A stretch of 64,000 nt of DNA. Origin: AP-15 sp963845735. Lineage in GTDB: Bacteria > Pseudomonadota > Alphaproteobacteria > ATCC43930 > CGMCC-115725. The stretch is from NCBI GenBank assembly GCA_963845735.1, contig CAWJTR010000008.1, forward strand, positions 124,001 to 188,000. Direction: 5' to 3'. Every line of letters begins with the position of its first letter. Position 1 is the stretch's first letter. Of this stretch, positions 36,862 to 46,038 are shown piece after piece. A program made the translations under genes and the position numbers. The notes below the pieces were generated by a model. That model worked only from the letters and a program-made list of their open reading frames with translations. It ran no database searches and was not told the DNA's origin.

Positions 36862-37227
36862 ATGCGCTATATGTTCCTGATCTACAGCCGCGAGACCGAG
36901 ATGGCCGAGGCCAGCGCCGCCGACAGGGAAAAGTTGATGGCGGCGCATTGGGCGGTCATGGACGAAACCAAGAAGAGAGGGATCTTCGTTGGAGCTGAGC
37001 CCTTGCACCCGACCGCCACCGCGACCACGATCCGGACGGAAAACGGCAAACCGCTGATCCTGGACGGGCCGTTTGCCGAAACCAAGGAACAGCTCGCCGG
37101 CTACTACATCCTCGATTGCGCGGATCTCGACGAGGCGATCGGGTGGGCCGCAAAGATCCCGACGGCGTGCAAAGGCGGCGACGGATGCATCGAAATCCGA
37201 CCGATCATGGGGCTGCCGCCGCGGTAA
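36862..37227 (+). CDS. YciI/DGPF-domain protein, ECF42 partner
   Basis: 121 residues: MRYMFLIYSRETEMAEASAA, KLMAAHWAVMDETKKRGIFV, LILDGPFAETKEQLAGYYIL and CIEIRPIMGLPPR. This is the canonical DGPF protein (DGPFAETKE) encoded immediately before ECF42-type sigma factors. GGGAGGAGG lies directly upstream of ATG 36862. It is separated from the sigma gene by 17 bp, so the pair is almost certainly co-transcribed. Confidence 0.93.
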   Translation: MRYMFLIYSRETEMAEASAADREKLMAAHWAVMDETKKRGIFVGAEPLHPTATATTIRTENGKPLILDGPFAETKEQLAGYYILDCADLDEAIGWAAKIPTACKGGDGCIEIRPIMGLPPR

Positions 37228-37244
37228 GCCGCCGTACCGCGCAG

Positions 37245-38499
37245 ATGCCGCAGCGCGCCGACATTCGCGCTGCGGCGGAGGCGGTGTTTCGCCGCGAGCA
37301 CGGGCGGATCATCGCCGGGCTTGATCCGCCGCTGCCGCTCGTTCGATCGCGCCGAGGAGGCGATGCAGGAAGGCTTTGCCGCGGCCCTCGCCGCTTGGGC
37401 CGGCGGTCGGAATTCCGCAAATCCGGCCGCATGGATCACGACCACCGCCTGGCGCAAGCTGATCGACGCGCAGCGGCGCGAGCGCGTCCGGCGTGAAAAG
37501 CAAGCTGTGCTGGAGCAGGAGGTCATGCCCGAGACGATCGAGGAGCCCGCCTATCCCGATGGCGAGCTTTCCTCACTTCCCGACGACCGTTTGCGTCTGA
37601 TCTTTACCTGCTGCCATCCCGCGCTCAATCGCGAGGCCCAAATCGCTCTCACCTTGCGCACGCTCGGCGGCCTGACAACCGGCGAGATCGCCCGCGCCTT
37701 CCTCGTTCCCGAGCCAACTTTGGCGCAGCGGCTGGTACGGGCCAAACGCAAGATCCAGGAGGCGCGGATCCCCTACGAGGTGCCGGCCGCGGAGGCGCTG
37801 CCCGCGCGCCGGGCCGCAGCGCAGGCGGTCATCTATCTGATCTTCAACGAGGGTTATGTCGCAACCTCGGGCGAGGCTTTGATCCGCCGCGAGCTGTGTT
37901 CCGAGGCCATTCGTCTCGGCCGGGTGCTGTGCGAAATCGACGCGGCAGAGCCGGAAAGCCTCGGCCTGCTCGCGCTGATGCTGCTGCACGATTCGCGCCG
38001 CCATGCCCGCGTCGACGCAGCGGGTTTGCTGGTGACGCTCGAAGAGCAGGACCGCTCGCTGTGGGATCGCGAGCAGATCAGCGAAGGGCTGGCGGTCGTG
38101 GAAGCGGCATTGCGGCGGGGGCGGATCGGACCCTACCAGCTGCAGGCGGCGATTGCGGCGGTTCACGCCGAGGCCGCGACGGCCGAGAAAACCGACTGGC
38201 CGCAGATCGCCGCCCTCTATGGTGAGCTTGCCCGCATCGATCCGAGCCCCGTGGTGCTGCTGAACCGCGCCGTCGCCATCGGCATGAGCGAAGGCGCGCA
38301 ATCCGGCCTGACCTTGATCGATGGGTTCGGCGGCTCGGGGGCGCTCGACCAGTATCATCTGTTCCACGCCGCGCGCGCCGACCTGCTGCGCCGGCTGGGC
38401 TCGCGCCCGGCGGCTGCCGAGGCCTACCGCCGCGCCCTCGCCCTGACCGCCAACGCCGTCGAGCGCGCCTATCTCGAACGCCGCCTCGCCGCCCTGTGA
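37245..38499 (+). CDS. ECF42-type RNA polymerase sigma factor with C-terminal extension, frameshifted
   Basis: The start (MPQRADIRAAAEAVFRREHG, RIIAGL) is in one frame. Dropping one T at 37321-37322 continues with IRRCRSFDRAEEAMQEGFAA, the sigma-2 region, then LTLRTLGGLTTGEIARAFLV and PEPTLAQRLVRAKRKIQEAR (sigma-4 HTH). A C-terminal extension of about 200 residues (AVIYLIFNEGYVATSGEALI, RIGPYQLQAAIAAVHAEAAT, PVVLLNRAVAIGMSEGAQSG) is TPR/DUF6596-like and distinctive of the ECF42 group, which lacks a classic anti-sigma factor; the extension is thought to control activity. About 417 residues. Target promoter not identified. Confidence 0.9.
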
Positions 38500-38771
38500 C
38501 GCCAGGCCCGAGAGAGGGCGGTGCAAACCGCTCAAATTTCGGCTACGGGTGGAAGGCGACCGTCCCCGCTGGCGGTCCGATAGGTCCTTTGCGCCGAAAG
38601 CCGCCGATCGGGGGGCGGCGCAGGTGGAGTTCTGGAACGAACCCGCTCGCGCGGGAGGGCGCGCGTACGGTCCGTGCGTTTTGGGGGTGGAGTGAGCGGT
38701 AGGGCGTGACGGTCGGGGCATCCGATCCCGAGCATCGAAGGTCCAGCAACCTTCAGCTCGGGAGAGCCCCA

Positions 38772-39680
38772 ATGACCTCCGATACCTCACCTCGGCCCAT
38801 CAGCCCGCTGCGGGCGCGCATGATCGAAGACATGAGCGTGGGCGGTTTCAAGGAGGACACGCGGCGCGATTATGTTCGCCACGTGCGCGCCTTCGCGGCT
38901 TTCATCGGCCGGTCGCCTGACACGGCGACGGCGGAAGAACTGCGCCTCTTCCAGCTGCACCAGACGCAGAGCGGCGTGCAGCCGCCGAGCATCAACAGCG
39001 CGGTCTCGGCGCTGCGCTTCTTCTTCACGGTGACGCTCGACCGGCCGGATCTGGCGCGCCGGCTCACCGTCGTGCCGTACCCGCGGCGGATACCGACGGT
39101 GCTCAGCGTCGAGGAGGTGAGGCTGCTGCTGCAGGCGGCATCGGCGCCGAAGTACAAGGCAGCGTTCGCCACCGCGTACGGCGCCGGGCTGCGCGTCTCG
39201 GAAGTCGTCGCGCTCAAGGTCGGCGATATCAATTCCGAGCGCATGCTGCTGCGCGTCGAGCGCGGCAAGGGCGGCAAGGACCGCCACGCGATGCTGTCGC
39301 CGCAGCTGCTCGAACTGCTGCGCGCCTGGTGGCGCGAAGGGCGGCGGCGCAGCCTGCTGCTGCCGGGAGGCTGGCTGTTCCCCGGCCGCAACCCGGTCGA
39401 GCCGCTGTCGGCCCGCCAGCTCGGCCGCGTTGTCCGCGCCGCCGCACAGGCCGCGGGGATCAACAAGCGCGTGTCGCCGCACACGCTGCGGCACAGCTTC
39501 GCCACCCACCTTCTCGAGCAAGGCGTCGACATTCGCGTGATCCAGACGCTCCTCGGCCACGCCAAGCTCGACACCACGGCGCTTTACACCCGCGTTGCCA
39601 ATACCACGATCCGGGCCGTCACCAGCCCGCTCGACCGGCTCGCACCATTGATCGACGGGAGGCCGCGACCCGAGGCGTAG
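38772..39680 (+). CDS. Tyrosine recombinase associated with an IS91-type element
   Basis: 302 residues. N-terminal SAM-like core-binding domain (SVGGFKEDTRRDYVRHVRAF, LRLFQLHQTQSGVQPPSINS) and a C-terminal catalytic domain with the Arg in TAYGAGLRVSEVVALKVGDI, the HTLRHSFATHLL box, and LLGHAKLDTTALYTRV containing the second His and the catalytic Tyr. Intact. GGAGAG precedes ATG 38772. It is followed 9 bp later by an IS91-family transposase gene; this recombinase + HUH transposase pairing is a known IS91-subgroup organisation, so it is an element gene and not chromosomal XerC/D. Confidence 0.93.
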   Translation: MTSDTSPRPISPLRARMIEDMSVGGFKEDTRRDYVRHVRAFAAFIGRSPDTATAEELRLFQLHQTQSGVQPPSINSAVSALRFFFTVTLDRPDLARRLTVVPYPRRIPTVLSVEEVRLLLQAASAPKYKAAFATAYGAGLRVSEVVALKVGDINSERMLLRVERGKGGKDRHAMLSPQLLELLRAWWREGRRRSLLLPGGWLFPGRNPVEPLSARQLGRVVRAAAQAAGINKRVSPHTLRHSFATHLLEQGVDIRVIQTLLGHAKLDTTALYTRVANTTIRAVTSPLDRLAPLIDGRPRPEA

Positions 39681-39689
39681 CCGGCGGCC

Positions 39690-40897
39690 GTGCGCCGCCC
39701 GAGGCTGGAGGTCGCAGACATCTTTCATCGCCATGGGGCCGACTGGCGCCGAGCCAATGCCGGGCATGTGAGCCTCGGCCAGCTTCAGGTGATGTCGGCC
39801 ATCGAGGACTGCCGCTCGGCCGCGCTCGGCGGGCATGTCGAGCGCTGCGAGGATTGCGGCCACAGCCGGATCGCCTACAACTCGTGTCGCAACCGCCATT
39901 GCCCCAAGTGTCAGGGCGCGGCGGCGGAGGATTGGCTTGCGGCCCGCGAGGCCGATCTGCTGCCGGTCGGCTATTTCCACGTGGTCTTCACGCTGCCGGC
40001 CGAGATCGCCCCGATCGCCTACCAGAACAAGGCAGTGGTCTACGACCTGCTGTTCCAGCGCAGCCGCCGAGACGCTGATCACGATCGCCGCCGATCCCAA
40101 GCATCTCGGCGCGCGCATCGGCGCTACCGCCGTGCTCCATAGCTGGGGCTCGGCAATGACCTACCACCCGCACGTCCATATGATTGTGCCGGGTGGCGGG
40201 ATATCGCTCGACGGCACGCGCTGGGTGCGCTGCAAGCCCGGCTTTCTTCTGCCGGTGCGCGTGCTTTCCCGCCTGTTCCGGCGGCTCTTCTTGGCCGACG
40301 CTCGCCGATGCCCACGCGGCAGGCCGGCTCGCGTTCTTTGGCGAGATCGAGGACTTGCGCCACCGCGAGGCTTTCGCCGCGCATCTCGCGCCGCTCAGGA
40401 GAAAGGATTGGTTCGTCTACGCCAAGCCGCCCTTCGCCGGGCCGGAAGCGGTGCTCGCTTATCTCGCCCGCTACACCCACCGCGTCGCCATCGCCAACAG
40501 CCGTCTCGTGGCTCTCGACGAGCGCGGCGTGACCTTCCGGTACAAGGATTACCGCCGCAACGGGCAGGCGCGGTACCGCACAATGACCCTCGCCGCCGAC
40601 GAGTTCATCAGGCGCTTCCTGCTCCACGTGCTACCGAAGGGGTTTCACCGTATCCGCCACTACGGGCTGCTCGCGAGCGCCGGTTGTAAGGCCAATATCG
40701 CACGCGCCAGGGAGCTGATCGGCGCCCCGATGCCAGAGATCGAGCCGCCGACGGCGCACAACACCGCCGATCCCGATGCCGCGATCGATCATCGCCTGCC
40801 ATGCCCTTGCTGCGGCGGACGCATGATCATCGTCGAGGTCTTTGGGCGCGGCGGTGCACCGCGCGGTCCGCCCTCCGGCGCCGCGAGCGGGATTTGA
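39690..40897 (+). pseudogene. IS91 family (HUH) transposase, two frameshifts
   Basis: N-terminal zinc-binding region CEDCGHSRIAYNSCRNRHCP followed by KCQGAAAEDWLAAREADLLP and FHVVFTLPAEIAPIAYQNK. After a shift near 40070 the HUH motif appears as TYHPHVHMIVPGGGISLDG. After a second shift near 40300 come FFGEIEDLRHREAFAAHLAP, the catalytic-tyrosine segment YLARYTHRVAIANSRLVALD and the C-terminal Y2 region, ending in zinc-ligand-like CPCCGGRMIIVE. All parts are present, each shift is one base, and a single intact protein of about 400 residues is reconstructible. Rolling-circle transposition is expected for the family. Start GTG 39690. Confidence 0.85.
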
Positions 40898-41364
40898 GGC
40901 GATGACAATCCCGGTCGTCTCGGTGCAGCAACCATCCGCCGGAACGGCTCGTTCCCGGCGCCGTGCCCGTTTCAGTCCGGCATCGGCAAGCGCCGGCACC
41001 ACATCATTTATCAGTTCCCGATCAGGCCCTCGGGCTACGCTGGCAGCGCCGGGTCCGTAATCATCAGCCGCTCTCAGCTCTCGCCAATTGGCGCAAAACC
41101 ATCCCCCGCCAACCCCGCTGCCCGACCAATTTCCCATAGACGGCCAACTGCTCGCCGCTGTCCCGCGGGTTCGTTCTTCGGAGGCTTTCGGACGCCGGCC
41201 CTCCGGCCCGTGCCGGGACGATTGCTCGCGCTGGGCCGCCATCCGAAACCCTAACCGAAAGCCGACTTTCCGCTGGCTGCCTGATTCAGCAGTTCTCTTA
41301 CAGGTGGACACCTCTAAAAACTGATTGGTTTTTTGGCCCAAATCGCCTGCTTTTGGGTTGGGGG
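40898..41364. other. Spacer between IS91-type and IS5-type elements
   Basis: About 470 bp without a supported gene. It probably contains the 3' (ori-like) end of the IS91-type element and the 5' end of the IS5-type element. I could not define either end from the single copy. Confidence 0.4.
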
Positions 41365-42467
41365 ATGCGGGGGATCGAGGATAGCGGGGCAACCGGGATT
41401 TTTCGATAAGGATGAGCGGCTGAAGGCCCTGTCGGCGGCGGGCGACCCGCTGGAGCGGCTCGCCGCGGTCATCGATTTCGAGGGGTTCCGCCGCGATCTG
41501 GAAGCGGCGCTGGCGCGCTCGGATCGGTCGAAGGGTGGGCGGCCGCCCTACGACGCAGTGCTGACGTTCAAGGTTCTGGTAATGCAAACGCTGTACCCGC
41601 TCTCGGACGACCAGACCGAGTATCAGTTGAAGGACCGGCTGTCGTTATGCGGTTATCGGGCTGGCGCTGCACGATCCGGTGCCGGACGCCAAGACGATCT
41701 GGCTGTACCGCGAGCAGTTGGCGCGGGCCGGCGCGGCGGAACGGCTGTTCGCCCGCTTCGACGGGCTGCTGCGGGCCAAGGGCTGGCTGGCGATGGGCGG
41801 CCAGATCGTCGACGCGACGGTGATCCAAGCGCGCCGGCCGCGGCTGACCCAGGCCGAGAAGGAGACGATCAAGGGCGGTGGGTGCCGGCCGAATGGACAC
41901 CGGCGCGGCGGGCTCAGGTCGACCACGACGGGCGTTGGACGATCAAGCGCAGCACCAAGCGCCAGCCTGTCCCAGGGGACGGCCAGCAGCGCCAGGTCGA
42001 GATCGCGGTGCCGATGTTCGGGTACAAAAATCATGTCGGCATCGATCGTGAGTTCGGCTTTGTGCGGCGCTACACCATCACCCACGCGGCGGCCTATGAT
42101 GGCGGCCAACTCGGCGCGGTGCTCGACCGCGACAACACGGCAAGCGATGTATGGGCCGACACCGCCTATCGCTCGGCGGCGAACTTGGCCCTCCAGGAGC
42201 GGCGCGGCCTGACGCCGCAATTCCGGCGCAAGAAGCCAAGGGGTCGGAAGATGCCGGCCCACATCGCGCGCGGCCGCGCGAGGCAATGCTACCCGTGCCC
42301 GGGTGCGCTCGCGGGTCGAGCACGTCTTTGCCGCCCAGAAATGCCGGCTCGGCCTCGTCGTGCGCACCGTCGGCATGGTCCGCGCCCGCGCCAAGATCGG
42401 CCTGGCCAATCTCGCTTTTAACTTCACCCGGATGGCATGGCTCAATGGTCGAACCGCGCCCGGATGA
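41365..42467 (+). pseudogene. IS5 family transposase, several frameshifts
   Basis: Reconstructed from ATG 41365 after removing one G in the G5 run at 41369-41373: RGSRIAGQPGFFDKDERLKA, LERLAAVIDFEGFRRDLEAA and YDAVLTFKVLVMQTLYPLSD. In the next frame, GGQIVDATVIQARRPRLTQA gives the first DDE Asp. Then comes QVEIAVPMFGYKNHVGIDRE, followed by VWADTAYRSAANLALQE (second Asp). Finally RSRVEHVFAAQKCRLGLVVR gives the Glu and NFTRMAWLNGRTAPG the end. At least four single-base shifts break it. All catalytic residues survive, so decay is recent or the shifts are artefacts. Confidence 0.85.
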
Positions 42468-42647
42468 GGGTACACACGGCCACCCACACCGAAAAACCCC
42501 GCACAACCGGTTTATCACGCCGCTGACGGGCCCAAAATCCCCACCGCCCGTCTCCCCGCCGGGCTCAAACTTCACTCAAACCGGGTTCTTCGAGGCGTCC
42601 AATAGGACTGCTCAAACAAGCGCGTCAGGAAAAAATTCGCGACCTGG

Positions 42648-42938
42648 TTAATAATGCGCGTAGTGTCGCCGAGCGTAATGGTGCCGCGGCCGCCCGTAAT
42701 ATCCGTAATAGTAGTTGGGATATCCGTAATAGTAGTAGGGTGGTCCGGCGAGCGCCACGAACGGGGCGGTGACGATCGTCGCGGCGGTGGCGACGGCGGC
42801 GCCCGCCACGCAAAACGGCCAAGAGAGCGGAAATGGCGAGCAAGGCGGATAATAATATTGCGCCTTGGCGGTCGCGAGTGGCACAGCGGCGAGCCCGGCG
42901 GCGAATGCGGCCGAAACCGCAATTTGGCGGATACGCAT
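42648..42938 (-). CDS. Small exported Tyr/His-rich protein
   Basis: 96 residues. A Sec signal peptide MRIRQIAVSAAFAAGLAAVP-LATAKA precedes a likely cleavage after AKA. The mature part starts QYYYPPCSPFPLSWPF, has a hydrophobic alanine-rich middle (VAGAAVATAATIVTAPFVAL) and ends in a repetitive Tyr/Pro/Gly/His tail (YYYYGYPNYYYGYYGRPRHH). Start ATG 42938 has GGGAGA upstream. Such short YYGY-tailed exported proteins are frequent and uncharacterised in alphaproteobacteria. Probably periplasmic or envelope-associated. Confidence 0.65.
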   Translation of the reverse strand: MRIRQIAVSAAFAAGLAAVPLATAKAQYYYPPCSPFPLSWPFCVAGAAVATAATIVTAPFVALAGPPYYYYGYPNYYYGYYGRPRHHYARRHYAHY

Positions 42939-43186
42939 GGGTTTCTCCCGGTGGAGCGGGCCGATCACGATAAATATGGTGAAAGCGCTTCGGGCGCACA
43001 TGGAGCAAAAATAGGACATGCCCGTAAACTAGTTGAGCAAATATTTATTCCGCCGGATAGATATCCCTAAATGATCGGAGGATATTTCGTCGCCGTCCGG
43101 GGGAGGGCCGGAAGGAAACGGTTTCATCTGCCTTCAACAACTGGAATATCGTTAGAGCGGGTGCTCAGCATCATTGAGAATTACCA

Positions 43187-43357
43187 ATGTTTCGCCTGCA
43201 GCTAATCGGAGCATTGTTAATCGCGACGGTTTCGCTGTTGTATCCGAATGCGGCTTCCGCCTTCAAATCAACATTCAAGTTGCCATGCATGCTCTCTTAT
43301 AACGGGAAGCCGCCAATTTCGACTCAACGGCTTAGCACGAGCGTCCGGCCCATCTAA
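43187..43357 (+). CDS. Small exported peptide, probably truncated by an insertion sequence
   Basis: 56 residues: signal peptide FRLQLIGALLIATVSLLYPN-AASA, then FKSTFKLPCMLSYNGKPPIS. The stop at 43355-43357 comes shortly before the IS1595-type element, so the C terminus may have been cut when the element inserted. No family recognised. Evidence is the signal peptide and protein-like composition; no strong ribosome site. Confidence 0.4.
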   Translation: MFRLQLIGALLIATVSLLYPNAASAFKSTFKLPCMLSYNGKPPISTQRLSTSVRPI

Positions 43358-43421
43358 ATATGGCGTACAAAACAGGGACCAGAGGTAAGCTCGTCACCCG
43401 TCCAAGGGTGGGGGTGACGCC

Positions 43422-44252
43422 ATGTCCGGGTCCGCGCGCCGGTTTCCAAAGACGTTGATGCAGTTCCGGGATTGCTTTGCGAGCGACGGCGCGTGCGCGG
43501 AATACTTGCTCGCGCAGCGGTGGCCGGATGGGTTTGTCTGCCCCGGCTACGGCGAGGGGCGCGCTTGGCGTCTGCGGGCGAAGGCCTTCACCTACGAGTG
43601 CGCCGCCTGCGGCCGACAGCCCTCGGTAACTGCCGGGACGATCATGCACGCCAGCAAGCTGCCGCTGACGACTTGGTTCTGGGCGGCGTTTCTGATGGCG
43701 ACGCATTCCAACGGCATCTCGGCTCTACAACTCCAGAGCCAGCTTGGCCTCGGCTCGTACCGTACCGCCTGGATGTTAGGCGCCACGCTGCGCCGCGCCA
43801 TGGTCAACCCCGAACGCGAGCCGCTGTGCGGTGTTGTCGAGGCCGACGAGACGATCATCCGTTCCGCACCAAGGATGACCCGATTGTCGCACCGGCGGGC
43901 CGCAGCGGGGTCGGCAAGATGCTGGTCGGCGCGGTCGAAGTCGACGGCGGCGTGCCGCGGCGCGCCCGGCTGAAGATCATCGAAGGCTTCGGCAAGGACG
44001 AGATCCACGCTTTCGTGCTCGGCGCCGTGGCGGCGCAAACCCGGCTGGTGACCGACGACTGGCCTTCCTACCAGGGCATTGCCGGCATCAAGCACAAGGC
44101 GATCACGGTGGGCCCGATGGCGCTGCATGCCGCGTCCGGCGCCGGTTGAAGTGGAACACGAACTCGTCGAGATAGCATTCGCCACACCGCTCGGCATCGA
44201 CGCCCGAACAACCCCAGCTCCCTACCGCGTGCTGATCTGCAAAGCCGCCTAA
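43422..44252 (+). pseudogene. IS1595 family (ISXO2-like) transposase, shifted, deleted and partly inverted
   Basis: N-terminal part: FPKTLMQFRDCFASDGACAE, FVCPGYGEGRAWRLRAKAFT, CAACGRQPSVTAGTIMHASK. The catalytic start is GVVEADET. Near 43860 a missing base shifts the frame; the sequence then continues PFRTKDDPIVAPAGRSGVGK, RARLKIIEGFGKDEIHAFVL and LVTDDWPSYQGIAGIKHKAI. From 44125 to about 44177 the strand is inverted: the minus strand encodes ECYLDEFVFHFNRRRTRHA, normally near the C terminus. The + strand resumes with FATPLGIDARTTPAPYRVLI and stops at 44250-44252. About 40-60 family residues are missing before the inverted piece. Non-functional. Confidence 0.8.
44125..44177 (-). other. Inverted 53-bp segment inside the IS1595 transposase gene
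   Basis: The flanking plus-strand sequence encodes transposase, but this segment encodes the transposase motif YLDEFVFHFNRRRTRHA only on the minus strand. Left junction GCATGC (44125-44130), right junction AGCATT (about 44174-44179). Confidence 0.6.
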
Positions 44253-44271
44253 CCCACCACAACCTGTAGCG

Positions 44272-44451
44272 CTACCGGAGGCTCATGCATACGCCTTTCG
44301 GTGGGAACTCCTCGTCGTCGGGTGGGCACTGCACCGTCGCATAGCGCTTGGACAAGTTGTGTACATCCGGCATCGAAGGGAGAATTTGCATCGCCATACG
44401 ACTGCGGATTAGCATTTGCTGAATATTTGGCTGTGAGTCGAACGGCTTCAT
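44272..44451 (-). CDS. Possible small hypothetical protein
   Basis: 59 residues: MKPFDSQPNIQQMLIRSRMA, MQILPSMPDVHNLSKRYATV, QCPPDDEEFPPKGVCMSLR. Composition is protein-like and the frame is open from 44529, but no ribosome site or family is recognised. It lies between two dead mobile elements and may not be expressed. Confidence 0.3.
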   Translation of the reverse strand: MKPFDSQPNIQQMLIRSRMAMQILPSMPDVHNLSKRYATVQCPPDDEEFPPKGVCMSLR

Positions 44452-44471
44452 GCAAGCTAAGATATTTTGGT

Positions 44472-44490
44472 GAGTACACTGAGTGTACTC
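44472..44490. promoter_or_regulatory. Perfect 19-bp palindrome
   Basis: GAGTACACTGAGTGTACTC is a perfect inverted repeat of nine bases around a single G. It coincides with the very end (stop codon region) of the broken integrase and lies about 20 bp upstream of the small leftward frame at 44272-44451. It could be an operator or an attachment-site arm. Confidence 0.5.
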
Positions 44491-45105
44491 AGACCGATAA
44501 GGTCGACGAGGCTGGATCGTGCTCCGCAACCCTTTCCGGAGGATCGCAGTTCAGTTGGATGACGCAAAACCTTCCCCAAGATTCCGCTAATTGGCGGCGC
44601 TTTTGAAACAGGTCACCGCGGCGGTAGGCGGCCTCGACCTTATCGCCGACGGCGAGCGCCATCTCCGCAACCTCGTGTGGGAAATTCGTGGACTTCGCCG
44701 TCCAGTCCCGGAAGCTCGAACGGAATCCGCTGAGCGGTCACATCACCCCTACCCATCCGCTTCAAAACGGCCGGCATTGCCATGTTCGATAGCGGCTTTC
44801 CCTTTTTGCCACCGGGAAAGACAAAGTCGTCCTCGCGGATCGCCTGCATCTGCTTGAGAATGCTCAGCGCTGCCGCGGAGAGCGGAACCCGGTGTTCGCG
44901 TTCGACTTTCACGCGCGCCGCTGGGACGACCCCAAATCTTCTCCTCGAGATCGACCTCGTCCCACCGAGCGCCAATCACTTCGCCGGTACGGGCGGCGTG
45001 AGAATCAGGAACTCGAGCACACGCGCCGCGACGCCTTCCTGAACCCGAAGCTCTGCGAGAAAGTCGGCGATTTGTCATAGGGCAGCGCGGGGTGATGCCG
45101 GCTCC
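44489..45105 (-). pseudogene. Degraded phage/P4-type tyrosine integrase
   Basis: Pieces in alternating minus-strand frames reconstruct the C-terminal half of a P4-like integrase: HHPALPYDKIADFLAELRVQ, ARVLEFLILTAARTGEVIGA, RWDEVDLEEKIW, EHRVPLSAAALSILKQMQAI and DDFVFPGGKKGKPLSNMAMP. Then FRSSFRDWTAKSTNFPHEVA replaces the box II HGFRSxFRDW pattern, followed by VEAAYRRGDLFQKRRQLAES. The N-terminal half (about 200 residues) is absent. Several single-base shifts are present. 45106-45373 has no supported gene. Confidence 0.75.
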
Positions 45106-45373
45106 GGGCAAGCTTCCACGAGCCTTTGGCAATGATCGCGCGATCACGTCGAATCCCGCCGCAGTTGGAATGCTCATTACCGAGCAAAGACCACAGCCAT
45201 TCGATCGTGAGCGGTCGATTGGTGGCGTCGAAACCGACAATAGTTCGCCCCTGCTCTTCGGCCTACCCGCTGCGGCGCAGAAAGGCAGCCCGCTCTTCGG
45301 AAAGATGCTGCTCGCCTTGTTGCGTTGAACCGGCGCGATCGGGTAGCGTCCGCCGAGTTCGGAAAGGATCGCC

Positions 45374-45754
45374 GTGGTGAAATTGGCTCGATTATGGACT
45401 GCCGGCGCCCTGGCGCTCGGCGTTGCCGGGTGCGTCAGCCCGCAACAGCAGGTGGTGCAGAAGGAGGATCTGCTCGCGGCGGCCGGGTTTCAGGTCAGGC
45501 CCGCGGATTCGCCGCATCGTATCGAGGCGATAAAGAGGCTGCCGCCCAACAAGTTTATCACCAAGGTGGTGAACGGCAATCCGGTCTATCTGTATGCCGA
45601 CCCGCTCGACTGCAATTGCGTCTATTTCGGCACCCAGCAGAACTGGGACGCCTACAAGCAGGAAATGTTTGCCAAGCAACTCGCCGACGAGGCGCAGATG
45701 ACCGCGATCATGACCCAGGGGGATTGGGACGGAGACCCCTGGGGCTGGCCGTGA
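45374..45754 (+). CDS. Small lipoprotein of unknown function
   Basis: 126 residues. Signal peptide with lipobox: MVKLARLWTAGALALGVAGC, cleavage before Cys20. The mature part reads FQVRPADSPHRIEAIKRLPP, NKFITKVVNGNPVYLYADPL, DCNCVYFGTQQNWDAYKQEM and ends DGDPWGWP. Start GTG 45374 with AAAGGA upstream (a second GTG follows directly). Probably anchored in the envelope. The 'YxYADPxxCxCxYxGxxxxxxxYxQ' pattern recurs in uncharacterised alphaproteobacterial lipoproteins, but no function is known to me. Confidence 0.8.
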   Translation: MVKLARLWTAGALALGVAGCVSPQQQVVQKEDLLAAAGFQVRPADSPHRIEAIKRLPPNKFITKVVNGNPVYLYADPLDCNCVYFGTQQNWDAYKQEMFAKQLADEAQMTAIMTQGDWDGDPWGWP

Positions 45755-46038
45755 TGGTTGCCGCCTAAGCGCGCGCGAACCAGAACCGCGCGCGCTCATC
45801 GATGGACACATGACCACACCCTATCGATGCCCCATCTGCTCCCCTTGCGCCGCGGGGGCCGGGGCCGGCCATTTGGCAATTCGCCATCGGCTTGGAAAGC
45901 GAAAACAACGGAAGAAAATGGGAGTTCCCGCCTTCTCATACCCACGCGATATGTAGGCGATCAAAAGACGGGATTTGGAACATTCGGCGTCTCCGGCGTA
46001 GTGTCGATCGCGGCATTTTAGCGTGAGGAAGCTGTACG

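Noticed and set aside
38787..40118. 443-residue open frame on - opposite the IS91-type genes
   Set aside because: The + strand encodes well-conserved recombinase and transposase; the minus product has no domain.
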